A stretch of 64,000 nucleotides of DNA from Stieleria mannarensis (GTDB lineage: Bacteria; Planctomycetota; Planctomycetia; Pirellulales; Pirellulaceae). The stretch covers positions 55,008 through 119,007 of the forward strand of contig NZ_JACEHH010000030.1 of the NCBI RefSeq assembly GCF_014154935.1. The letters are read 5' to 3'. Both the position numbers and the translations under genes were made by a program. This document shows, in pieces, positions 56,836-64,000 of this stretch (positions within the stretch are counted from its first letter, which is position 1; each line of letters begins with the position of its first letter). The notes under the pieces are model-generated. The model did not search any database and was not told the origin of the DNA. It worked only from the letters and a program-made list of their open reading frames with translations.

Positions 56836-58702
56836 AACGAAACCGAAAGCAGTGGAAGCGGAAGAGGAGGAAGTGCTCCGCGACGATGCCGAAATCGGTC
56901 GCGCGTTGCGGCGATCGTTGTTGGCGTTGATCGCCCTGGTTGTCGTCGGCGGCAGCTTGGCGTTTTATTTGTCACGTCCCGAGGCCGCACCGCCGGTCCG
57001 CGAATCCGAGTTGGCGAAAGTCAGCGTGCGTGAAATGCCCGATGTGGAGGTGCCCAAGGTGTCGTTCACCGACATCACCGCCGACGCCGGGATCGAATTC
57101 GTGCACAACAACGGAGCGGTCGGCGACAAGTTGTTGCCCGAGACGATGGGCGGCGGAACGGCGGTCTTCGATTTCGACAACGACGGCGATCAAGACATTT
57201 TGTTCGTCAACAGCAAGGACTGGCCGTGGGACGATCCCAGTGATCGGCAGTCCACATCGGTGCTGTATCGCAACGACGGCGGTCAGTTCGTCGATGTCAG
57301 TGAGACGTCGGGGTTGGACCTGACCGATTACGCGATGGGTGTCGCGGTCGGGGACTATGACAACGACGATCGCGTCGACGTGTTCATCACCGGTCTCGGC
57401 CACAACCACCTGTTTCGCAACGTCGGCCAGGGGCGGTTCGAAGACGTGACCGACCTGGCCGGTGTGGCCGGCGATGAAGATCGTTGGAGCACGAGTGCGG
57501 GGTGGTTCGATTACGACAACGACGGTGATCTGGATCTGTTCGTGTGCAACTACGTGGGATGGAGCCGCGAGTACGATCAGTCGCAAGATTTTCAATTGGT
57601 CGGAGGCGGACGGGCATACGGTCGTCCACAGAACTTTGAGGGCACGTTCCCCTATCTGTATCGCAACGAGGGCGATGGCCGGTTCACCGACGTCTCGGAG
57701 GAATCCGGGATTCAAATTCGCAACCCGTCGACCGGCGTGCCACTGAGCAAGTCGTTGGGATTGGCGTTCTGTGACTTTGACGCCAACGGAACGTTGGACG
57801 TGATCGTCGCCAACGACACGGTTCAGAACCTGTTGCTCAGCAACGACGGGCAAGGCCATTTCACCGAAATCGGGGCGCTGACCGGGATCGCGTTTGATTC
57901 CAGCGGCAACGCCCGCGGTGCGATGGGCATCGACGTCGCCTCGTTCCGCGGTCGCAAAGCCCTGGCCGTGGCGATCGGCAACTTTTCCAACGAGATGACG
58001 GCGTTGTACGTGACCAAGTTCGGACGGATGCAGTTCTATGACGAAGCGGTCTCGACGGGACTGGGGCCGAGCACGCGGTTGTTGTTGACGTTCGGTTTGG
58101 TCTACGTCGACTATGACTTGGACGGTCGATCGGATTTGTTTTGTGCCAACGGTCACTTGGAAGAGGACATCAACCGGGTGCAACCGAGTCAGCATTACGA
58201 ACAGCCGCCGCAGTTGTTTTGGAACGCCGGACCGGAACACGGGACGGAATTCTTGGCGGCCGACCAGTCGCACGTCGGAGAGGACTTGTTGCGACCGATG
58301 GCTGGACGTGGTGCGGCATACGCCGATATCGATGACGACGGCGATTTGGACTTGCTGATCACCGCCACCGGGCGGGCGCCGCGGTTGTTGCGCAACGACC
58401 AACAACTCGGCCATCATTGGTTGCGATTGAAGTTGAAAGGCGACGGCAAGCACTGCAATCGCGATGCGATCGGGTCGTGGGTCGAGATCAATGTCGCCGG
58501 CGACATCATCCGCCAGCAGGTGATGCCGACGCGAAGCTATCTTTCGCAAGTCGAGTTGCCGCTGACGTTCGGGCTGGGGACCGCGGACAAGGTGGACCGG
58601 GTCACGGTCCATTGGGCCGACGGGGCGCAACAAGAGATCGATCCCTTGGCGGTCGATCAAAGTCACGTGATCGAGCGTCCCGCATCGGCGGAGATCCCGT
58701 AG
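56813..58702 (+). CDS. CRTAC1-like FG-GAP/ASPIC-UnbV beta-propeller protein
   Basis: A 629-residue protein with an acidic cytosolic tail, one membrane helix (residues about 33-53), and then FG-GAP/VCBS-type repeats with Ca-binding motifs (DFDNDGDQD, DYDNDDRVD, DYDNDGDLD, DFDANGTLD, DYDLDGRSD, DIDDDGDLD). It ends in an ASPIC/UnbV domain (GSWVEINVAGD, YLSQVELPLTFGLG). ATG 56813 has a perfect AGGAGG six bases upstream and overlaps the cytochrome gene by 23 bp, so translation is coupled. Likely a periplasmic scaffold or adhesion-like partner of the cytochrome. Confidence 0.85.
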   Translation: MSNPQAVETKPKAVEAEEEEVLRDDAEIGRALRRSLLALIALVVVGGSLAFYLSRPEAAPPVRESELAKVSVREMPDVEVPKVSFTDITADAGIEFVHNNGAVGDKLLPETMGGGTAVFDFDNDGDQDILFVNSKDWPWDDPSDRQSTSVLYRNDGGQFVDVSETSGLDLTDYAMGVAVGDYDNDDRVDVFITGLGHNHLFRNVGQGRFEDVTDLAGVAGDEDRWSTSAGWFDYDNDGDLDLFVCNYVGWSREYDQSQDFQLVGGGRAYGRPQNFEGTFPYLYRNEGDGRFTDVSEESGIQIRNPSTGVPLSKSLGLAFCDFDANGTLDVIVANDTVQNLLLSNDGQGHFTEIGALTGIAFDSSGNARGAMGIDVASFRGRKALAVAIGNFSNEMTALYVTKFGRMQFYDEAVSTGLGPSTRLLLTFGLVYVDYDLDGRSDLFCANGHLEEDINRVQPSQHYEQPPQLFWNAGPEHGTEFLAADQSHVGEDLLRPMAGRGAAYADIDDDGDLDLLITATGRAPRLLRNDQQLGHHWLRLKLKGDGKHCNRDAIGSWVEINVAGDIIRQQVMPTRSYLSQVELPLTFGLGTADKVDRVTVHWADGAQQEIDPLAVDQSHVIERPASAEIP

Positions 58703-58742
58703 GGAGCACCGACAAAGTGGGATAGACGCCACGCTAGGACAA

Positions 58743-58809
58743 CACCCTCGGTGGACGAGGTCGTGCGGTTTTCTGGGATTTACCCTCCCAGAGGGAGGGT
58801 GAATTCACG
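58743..58809. repeat. CCCTCCC repeat element, copy R7 (short)
   Basis: Contains ACGAGGTCGTGCGGTTTTCT and CCCTCCCAGAGGGAGGGT, an 8 bp stem. It ends 4 bp before the start of the TIGR03032 gene, so it may affect its translation or transcription. Confidence 0.6.
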
Positions 58810-58813
58810 TCTA

Positions 58814-60043
58814 ATGGCTCACTCCCCTCAAACCCCAGCGGAATCGATGGACAACCAGCAGCAGCCAGCAGCGGAGTCGGACCAACCCACCGAAGCACCG
58901 CTCCGGCGGCCGGCCGCGGTGCGGGAGATCAATTACCGGCACAGCGCGCAATTCGTGCCGCTGTTGGAGCACCTCGGTTGTTCGTTGTTGGTTTCGACCT
59001 ATGCGGCGGGAAAGGTGGTCAGCATCGGCGCGTCCGGCGGTCGGCTGCACTTGGGGTTTTCCAATTTCCAACAGGCGATGGGGATCGCGCCGCCGCATCA
59101 GGCTGTGAAACCCGGCGGCGTCACCACGTCATCGATCGCGGTCGGGGGACCGAACGTGATCTGGGTGCTGCGCGACGGTGGGGCACTGGCGCCGCAAGTC
59201 GATCCGGCCGGAGCCTATGATCGGGCGTTTCTGGCCCGCGAGTCGTTTGTCACCGGGAACATTCATGTGCACGAGATGCAGTGGGGCGACGACGGTCAGC
59301 TGTGGATCGTCAACACCCTGTTCTCGTGTTTGTCGACGTTGCACGAGGAATTTAATTTTGTCCCTCGCTGGCAACCTCCGTTCATCAGCCAGCTGGCGCC
59401 GCAAGATCGATGCCATCTCAACGGAATGGCGATGCAACACGGAAAGCCACGGTATGTTAGCGCGCTGGGGGAAAGCGACGCGCCGCGCGGCTGGCGTGAC
59501 AACAAGTCCGCCGGCGGCGTGCTGATCGATGTGGCCAGTGGGCATACGATCGCGCGGGGTTTCTGTATGCCGCACTCACCACGCATGCACGGTGGCCGAT
59601 TATTTTTGCTCGATAGCGGTCGGGGAAAACTGGTCACGATCAACCGGCAAAGTGGCCGAGCCGAGGACGTGGCGTCTTATCCGGGGTACGGCCGCGGGTT
59701 GGCGTTCCATGATCGCTACGCCTTTGTCGGGATGAGTCGGGCGCGGGAGACCTCTGTTTTTGGCGGGGTGCCGATCTGTGAGGACCGCAGCGCGATGCGA
59801 TGCGGTGTGGTCGTGATCGATTGGATGACGGGACAGAGTCTTGCGTTTGTCGAGTTCGAAACCGGCGTCGAAGAATTGTTTGATGTTCAAGTGATCGCGG
59901 GAAGTCGCCGCACCGTGCTGTGTGGCCCCTATCCGCGAGAAGACGAGCAGCGTCCCGTGTGGGTGGTTCCGCGTGAGGATCAGGTCGATGCGATCGTGGA
60001 CGGGGGCGAAGGCGTGTGTGTGCAAAGAAATCAGATCTGCTGA
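58814..60043 (+). CDS. TIGR03032-family protein (DUF4915)
   Basis: A 409-residue protein of the TIGR03032 family: HSAQFVPLLEHLGCSLLVSTY and GKVVSIG at the start, NIHVHEMQWGDDG, RCHLNGMAM, GFCMPHSPRMHGGRLFLLDSG and YPGYGRGLAFHD. The fold is thought to be beta-propeller-like, and no function is known to me. There is no signal peptide, so it should be cytosolic. ATG 58814 is preferred, though ATG 58847 is also possible. A repeat element lies immediately before the start. Confidence 0.8.
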   Translation: MAHSPQTPAESMDNQQQPAAESDQPTEAPLRRPAAVREINYRHSAQFVPLLEHLGCSLLVSTYAAGKVVSIGASGGRLHLGFSNFQQAMGIAPPHQAVKPGGVTTSSIAVGGPNVIWVLRDGGALAPQVDPAGAYDRAFLARESFVTGNIHVHEMQWGDDGQLWIVNTLFSCLSTLHEEFNFVPRWQPPFISQLAPQDRCHLNGMAMQHGKPRYVSALGESDAPRGWRDNKSAGGVLIDVASGHTIARGFCMPHSPRMHGGRLFLLDSGRGKLVTINRQSGRAEDVASYPGYGRGLAFHDRYAFVGMSRARETSVFGGVPICEDRSAMRCGVVVIDWMTGQSLAFVEFETGVEELFDVQVIAGSRRTVLCGPYPREDEQRPVWVVPREDQVDAIVDGGEGVCVQRNQIC

Positions 60044-60222
60044 GAGATCCGATTTTGAGGGCGATGGTGATGTCGACGGCCAGGACGTTGGTCGCTGTGG
60101 GCAGCGATTCTTGAAGTGAGTGGATTTCTCCTGCGCTGAATTTCACTTGAGCGGCGGCGATGCGGTTGGGGCGAGCTAGAGTTTTGCGACCCGACGCTTC
60201 CTTTCTCGCACGGCCTGCCACC

Positions 60223-60708
60223 ATGTTCTTCGCCGGCTCGATCACCAACCCTCAACAACAACCCGACTTGATTCGTCGTTGGCGTTGCGGCCGCATCGTG
60301 ATGCAGGCCGGCAAGCTGGTTCGGATCCAGCGCCGCTGGGTCAACGGCAGCGTCTCGATGGCGCAGGTCTGGTGGCAGAATCGTTACGGGCGCGGTGACG
60401 ATGATCTGTGTTGGTTGGATTACCACCAACCGCTGGGGATGCCGGCGTTTTTGACCTTGGACTATGTCCGCAGCGGTCGCCGCGCGGGCTATCGCTCCTT
60501 TGCCGGGGCCTGTCACGTACTCGATGAAATCGCCCGGCTGCGCGGGGCATCGGCGATCGTGGCCCATGTTTCCAACGGATCGATCTCCGACCGCTTCCTT
60601 CAGCGGATGGGATGGGAGCGGCATCTGGAGCACTGGTCGGGGCGGCATTGGATCCGGCGTTTCTATGACGGCTATCCGCAGGCGGGGGTCGAGCGGTATC
60701 TTGCGTAG
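60223..60708 (+). CDS. GNAT-like acetyltransferase, hypothetical
   Basis: A 161-residue soluble protein. The end of the sequence (GASAIVAHVSNGSISDRFLQRMGWERHLEHWSG) resembles the final strand-helix region of GNAT folds, where a GW and a basic residue near the CoA site are common. The usual Q/R-x-x-G-x-G/A acetyl-CoA loop is not clear. The start at 60223 (MFFAGSI) is chosen over 60160 because of better similarity to a domain start. No operon partner is seen. The call is tentative. Confidence 0.45.
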   Translation: MFFAGSITNPQQQPDLIRRWRCGRIVMQAGKLVRIQRRWVNGSVSMAQVWWQNRYGRGDDDLCWLDYHQPLGMPAFLTLDYVRSGRRAGYRSFAGACHVLDEIARLRGASAIVAHVSNGSISDRFLQRMGWERHLEHWSGRHWIRRFYDGYPQAGVERYLA

Positions 60709-60793
60709 TCGGACTACGCCAGCTCGTGCGGAATTGAAACGATTACAAGCACGCAGCGCCGGCAAGTGTGTCTCGGTGTCAGTTGCCGTCCAG

Positions 60794-60919
60794 GTTTCCC
60801 GTAGCGGAACTCGCCAAGAGTTTCGGTCGGCGCAGGTTTCCTGTAGCGGAACTCGCCAAGAGTTTCGGTCGGCGCAGGTTTCCCGTAGCGGAACTCGCCA
60901 AGAGATTCGGTTGGCGAGG
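60794..60919. repeat. Three tandem 42 bp units
   Basis: Units starting GTTTCCCGTAGCGGAACTCG at 60794, 60836 and 60878, with a few substitutions in the second and third. The unit shares the GTAGCGGAACTCGCCAAGAG string with the interior of the CTAG-bounded elements, so the array may have come from one by local duplication. Confidence 0.8.
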
Positions 60920-60975
60920 CGGTGGCACCCTGTGCGGTGTTTTGCACGCAATACGTCCTGAATGGCTGCGCGACC

Positions 60976-61036
60976 GTAGCTAACTTCGCCAGAAGGTGGA
61001 TTCCTGTGGCGACCACGCTCTGGCGAGCGTAGCTAC
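60976..61036. repeat. REP/BIME element (GTAG-type), copy 4
   Basis: GTAGCTAACTTCGCCAGAAG at the left with one change from copy 3, and the inverted CCACGCTCTGGCGAGCGTAG partner ending in CTAC. Located 101 bp upstream of the ACP-phosphodiesterase-like gene. The remainder of 60709-61137 holds the 42 bp tandem units and nothing else recognised. Confidence 0.8.
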
Positions 61037-61137
61037 TCGATCGAGGCATTTTTCAACGAGGGCCCCAGCCTACGTGGGCGTGGCCAAATACCGACACCGT
61101 CCCTGCGTCCACACCGCCCTGCCCTACCCTGCCCCGC

Positions 61138-61815
61138 ATGAATTTTCTCTCTCACGCGATTCCGTATTTGGACGATCCGCTGGTCGCGGTTTCGACGGGG
61201 GTGCCGGATTTTTTGAGCGTGGTGGATCGACGCATCCGCGCCCGCGAGCGGATGGCGACGGCGGCGCTTCAGTCCGATGACATCCAAGTGCGGCAGGTCG
61301 CCGGGGGGATTTTGCACCATATCCGCGACGACCGCTGGTTTCACAACACGCCGGCGTTTGTCGAAACCAACTTACAATTGGCCGTTGGGTTGCGTGATCT
61401 GTTGCCCGGTGATCGCGGTTTTCGCCCCATGTTCGTCGGTCACATCCTGATCGAAGTGCTGTTGGACGCGTTGTGGATTCGCGATTTTCCCGAGCTCGCC
61501 CGTCGATACTACCGCTTGATCGACGATACATCGCCCGAATTGATTCAGCGCTGCGTCAACGAAATCACGGGAAAGCCGACTGAAAAATTGGCCGGGGCGA
61601 TTCGTCGCTACGCCGAAGCCCGATTTCTGTACGACTATCTGGACCACAATCAGTTGTTGATGCGACTCAATCAGGTGATGCGGCGTGTCGGACTGGCCGA
61701 AATGCCGGATTCGGTCCTCCCCTGGCTCCAAGACGCCGGCGAGTTGGTAGAATCCCGGCGTGTTCGATTCCTGACTCCGCCGGACGGATCGACGCTTTTT
61801 CCACCCCTTCCCTAG
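61138..61815 (+). CDS. ACP phosphodiesterase-like protein (AcpH/PF04336-like), uncertain
   Basis: A 225-residue soluble protein that starts MNFLSHA, like the conserved N-terminus of acyl-carrier-protein phosphodiesterase. It also has HHIRDDRWFHNTP, FVGHILIEVLLDA and YLDHNQLLMRL segments with the His and Asp residues expected of that family. AcpH removes phosphopantetheine from ACP. The C-terminal part is less similar, so another function within the same fold is possible. ATG 61138. It is followed after 12 bp by the epimerase gene, suggesting an operon. Confidence 0.55.
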   Translation: MNFLSHAIPYLDDPLVAVSTGVPDFLSVVDRRIRARERMATAALQSDDIQVRQVAGGILHHIRDDRWFHNTPAFVETNLQLAVGLRDLLPGDRGFRPMFVGHILIEVLLDALWIRDFPELARRYYRLIDDTSPELIQRCVNEITGKPTEKLAGAIRRYAEARFLYDYLDHNQLLMRLNQVMRRVGLAEMPDSVLPWLQDAGELVESRRVRFLTPPDGSTLFPPLP

Positions 61816-61827
61816 GATGAACGATCA

Positions 61828-62673
61828 ATGAAGTACGGCATGAACCTGCTGCTGTGGAGCGGCGAAGTCACCGAAGAGATGTACCCGGTGTGCGAGAAAC
61901 TGAAGGCGGCCGGTTTTGACGGCGTGGAACTGCCGATTTTTAACCTTGATTTGGACTATGCCGCGATCGGCAAAGAGTTGGATTCTTTGGGACTCGGTCG
62001 CACCGGTGTGACGATTCGTGGCGAAGAAGACAATCCGATCTCGCCCGACGCCGCGGTGCGTCAAAAGGGCATCGAGGCGACGAAACGGACGTTGGACCTG
62101 TGTGCCGCTGCCGGTGTTGAAACGCTCGTCGGGCCGTACCATTCTGCGATCGGACTGTTCAGCGGTGCCGGGCCGACCGAAGACGAATGGAAATGGGGCG
62201 TCGACAGCATGCGTCAGGTCGCCGAACACGCCGGGCAAGTCGGCGTGCGATTGGGCGTCGAAGCGTTGAACCGATTCGAATGCTACCTGCTGAATTGCCA
62301 TGCCGATTCGACGCGGTTCGTCCGCGAGGTCGATCACCCGGCGTGCGGGATGATGTACGACACCTTCCACAGTAACATCGAAGAAAAAAGTGTCACCGAT
62401 GCGATCCTGGCCGGCGGCGACAAGCTATACCACATCCACATCAGCGAAAACGACCGCAGCACGCCGGGCAAGGGCGGCGTGAATTGGCAAGAGAACTTTG
62501 ACGCGATCGCCAAAAGCGGCTACGACGGCTGGCTGGTGATCGAAGCGTTCGGATTAGCGCTGCCGGAAATCGCGGCGGCCACCAAAATCTGGCGGAAGAT
62601 GTTTTCCGACGAGATGACGCTGGCCACCGAGGGGTTGGCGTTCATGAAATCGGAATTGGAAAAACGTCAGTGA
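61828..62673 (+). CDS. Sugar epimerase/isomerase, D-tagatose/D-psicose 3-epimerase-like
   Basis: A 281-residue TIM-barrel protein of the AP-endonuclease-2/xylose-isomerase-like family. MKYGMNLLLWSGEVTEE, GFDGVELPIF, GVEALNRFECYLLN (metal-binding Glu), MMYDTFHSNIEE, HIHISENDRSTPGKG and WLVIEAFG match ketose 3-epimerases. These interconvert ketoses at C-3 with a divalent metal. The exact sugar is not given by sequence. It ends with a stop that overlaps the next gene start (GTGA). Confidence 0.88.
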   Translation: MKYGMNLLLWSGEVTEEMYPVCEKLKAAGFDGVELPIFNLDLDYAAIGKELDSLGLGRTGVTIRGEEDNPISPDAAVRQKGIEATKRTLDLCAAAGVETLVGPYHSAIGLFSGAGPTEDEWKWGVDSMRQVAEHAGQVGVRLGVEALNRFECYLLNCHADSTRFVREVDHPACGMMYDTFHSNIEEKSVTDAILAGGDKLYHIHISENDRSTPGKGGVNWQENFDAIAKSGYDGWLVIEAFGLALPEIAAATKIWRKMFSDEMTLATEGLAFMKSELEKRQ

Positions 62674-63050
62674 GCTCGGTCAATGAATCCGCCGGAGGTT
62701 GGGACACGGGTTCGGACAGTGATCCGACCGTCGTGTTTCTGTCCGGCGATCTGATGTTTGCCTCGCGGGTTCGCGCGGCTGCGGAATCCGCTGGGTGGGA
62801 GTTTCAGCTTGCCGCGTCGCTGCCTGATCGCGGCGGGATCGAATTGGTGATCGTCGATCTTTCCACGCGGAGTGGTGCGGTGGACGGATTGATGGATCGC
62901 TGTCGCCAGGTGTGCCCGAGCGCGCGCGTGTTGGCGTATGGGCCGCACGTTCAAGTCGCTCGGTTGGACCAAGCCAAGCAGGCGGGGATTCCGCTGGTGA
63001 TGACGCGTGGCCAATTCGATCGCTCACTCGGCACGTTGTTCGATTCCTGA
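62670..63050 (+). CDS. Degenerate response-regulator receiver-like protein
   Basis: A 126-residue protein with CheY-like alternation: VVFLSGDLMFASRVRAAAES, ELVIVDLSTRSG with one Asp at the end of the third strand, ARVLAYGPHV, and a final IPLVMTRGQF. The paired acidic residues of the first loop are not evident and the conserved Lys is replaced by Arg, so phosphorylation is doubtful. GTG 62670 overlaps the epimerase stop by four bases, so it is co-translated with that gene, an odd pairing. ATG starts are absent. Confidence 0.5.
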   Translation: MSSVNESAGGWDTGSDSDPTVVFLSGDLMFASRVRAAAESAGWEFQLAASLPDRGGIELVIVDLSTRSGAVDGLMDRCRQVCPSARVLAYGPHVQVARLDQAKQAGIPLVMTRGQFDRSLGTLFDS

Positions 63051-63111
63051 TCCTTTGTCACGATGACGATTGACGCTAGTGCTTCGTCAACTTTTAGATT
63101 TAGGGTGCCGC

Positions 63112-63185
63112 GGAAAAGGGGTCAGGTACCAAAAATGCGAAGCACCCTTCGGGCCATTTGGTTTTTGGTACCTGACCCCTTTTCC
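63112..63185. repeat. Perfect 24 bp inverted repeat, GGAAAAGGGGTCAGGTACC arms
   Basis: Arms GGAAAAGGGGTCAGGTACCA (from 63112) and the complementary arm ending 63185, identical over 24 bp. The 26 bp loop contains TGCGAAGCACCC, also present in the palindrome at 9856. It lies 28 bp upstream of the PIG-L gene. Confidence 0.85.
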
Positions 63186-63213
63186 GCTCCGTTGATTTTC
63201 AGAGGAAAGTTTG

Positions 63214-63990
63214 ATGCCTTCGGTTCTTGCCATTGCCGCCCATCCAGATGACATCGAGTACTTGATGGTCGGCACGATGTTACAGCTCGCACACCGCGGC
63301 TGGGACTTGCACTATGTCAACTTGTGTGACGGTTCGCGTGGCAGCACCACGATGGACCGAGACGAGTGCGCCAAGACGCGTCTGGCGGAAGCGCAGGATG
63401 CCTGCAAGAAGATGGGAGCCACTTTTCATGCTCCGATCTATCCCGACATGGCTGCGTCGTACACGTTTGAAAACTTGGCCAAGGTCACCGCGATCGTCCG
63501 CACCGCCAAGCCGTCCGTGGTGCTGACCCATTCGCCCTCGGACTACATGGAAGACCATGAGATCGCCTGTCGATTGGCCGTCAGCGCGGCGTTTTCCCAT
63601 GGGATGCCGAACCTAGTCAGCGATCCACCGGTGCCGCCGTTCTTTGAACCGGTCACGGTCTATCATTGTCAGCCGGTCGGCAATCGAACTCCGCTGGGCG
63701 AACTCGTGATGCCGCACTTCTTCGTCGACCACTCCGATTTGATTGACAAAAAAGTCGAGTTGCTGGCCTGTCATGCCAGCCAGAAAGAGTGGCTGGACGA
63801 AAGTCAAGGCATGGACAGCTACTTGCAAACGATGCGTGACATCAACGCCGAGACGGGCAAGATGAGTGGCAAGTTCCGGTACGCCGAGGGTTGGCGGAAA
63901 CACCTTCACTGGGGTTTTTGCGGTCCCAACGATGATCCGCTCCGCACGGCCCTGGCCGACGTCATCGTTGAAGGCCAGACGCCAAGCTAG
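63214..63990 (+). CDS. PIG-L family deacetylase (LmbE-like)
   Basis: A 258-residue zinc-dependent N-acetyl-glucosamine deacetylase-like protein. The metal motif AHPDD is at residues 9-13, the downstream His is in DYMEDHEIACRL, and the family signature HSPSDY is present. It deacetylates a GlcNAc-containing substrate (for example a bacillithiol- or GPI-like precursor, or a sugar); the substrate is unknown. ATG 63214 has an AGAGGA site; an in-frame TTG at 63211 is rejected. The stop lies 10 bp from the window end. Confidence 0.9.
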   Translation: MPSVLAIAAHPDDIEYLMVGTMLQLAHRGWDLHYVNLCDGSRGSTTMDRDECAKTRLAEAQDACKKMGATFHAPIYPDMAASYTFENLAKVTAIVRTAKPSVVLTHSPSDYMEDHEIACRLAVSAAFSHGMPNLVSDPPVPPFFEPVTVYHCQPVGNRTPLGELVMPHFFVDHSDLIDKKVELLACHASQKEWLDESQGMDSYLQTMRDINAETGKMSGKFRYAEGWRKHLHWGFCGPNDDPLRTALADVIVEGQTPS

Positions 63991-64000
63991 CGATCGGCCC

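Overview
The window looks like a chromosomal segment of a planctomycete, most likely a Rhodopirellula/Stieleria-type member of the Pirellulaceae. The reasons are: high GC in most genes; a groEL-groES-groEL-dnaJ-grpE chaperone cluster; PknB-type kinases with a DMG motif; a multiheme cytochrome fused to TPRs next to a CRTAC/ASPIC-UnbV beta-propeller protein; very large secreted low-complexity proteins; and many families of short palindromic intergenic repeats. Species was assigned by gene content only.

Layout. 1-5.7 kb: start of a radical SAM gene, a Rieske protein, an MBL-fold hydrolase, trpB, a DUF429 protein, and then an AT-richer toxin-like/immunity-like pair (SEC-C + Hint-like + LHH nuclease-like). 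6-21.7 kb: mutM, a Tat-exported terpene-cyclase-like repeat protein, fatty acid desaturase, MsbA-like ABC exporter, membrane C39-like peptidase, PlsC-like acyltransferase, Ser/Thr kinase, TIGR04282 glycosyltransferase coupled to a ThiO-like oxidase, and fliO coupled to gltS. 22.4-30.4 kb: a pair of ABC-2/DUF990 permeases, a Uma2 gene bracketed by inverted repeats, cysC, rpsO-pnp, and a secreted alpha/beta hydrolase. 30.6-35.7 kb: a giant secreted DUF11 protein and a secreted lactonase. 36-40.6 kb: a lower-GC island with an unknown protein, a sigma-70-like protein with a long C-terminal extension, and a metallophosphoesterase. 40.7-46 kb: polX, a secreted low-complexity protein, and a repeat-rich 1.3 kb region ending in a sigma-54 type promoter. 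46-52 kb: the chaperone cluster. 52-64 kb: FmdB, an isochorismatase-like hydrolase, a small secreted protein, the cytochrome/CRTAC pair, TIGR03032, a GNAT-like protein, an ACP-phosphodiesterase-like protein, a sugar epimerase, a degenerate receiver-like protein and a PIG-L deacetylase.

How genes work together. The clearest functional unit is the chaperone cluster: GroEL/GroES folding plus DnaJ/GrpE co-chaperones of a DnaK encoded elsewhere. rpsO and pnp form the classic ribosome/RNA-decay neighbourhood. The cytochrome and CRTAC genes overlap and carry a perfect ribosome binding site, so they are probably co-translated. The toxin-like and immunity-like genes overlap by one base (TGATG).

The non-coding DNA is unusually structured. 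At least eight palindromic or tandem repeat families were recognised by eye. They include GTAG-type REP/BIME elements and a roughly 137 bp CTAG-bounded inverted-repeat element. That element sits exactly on the TAG stop codon of two different genes. No tRNA, rRNA, CRISPR array, transposase or integrase gene was seen.
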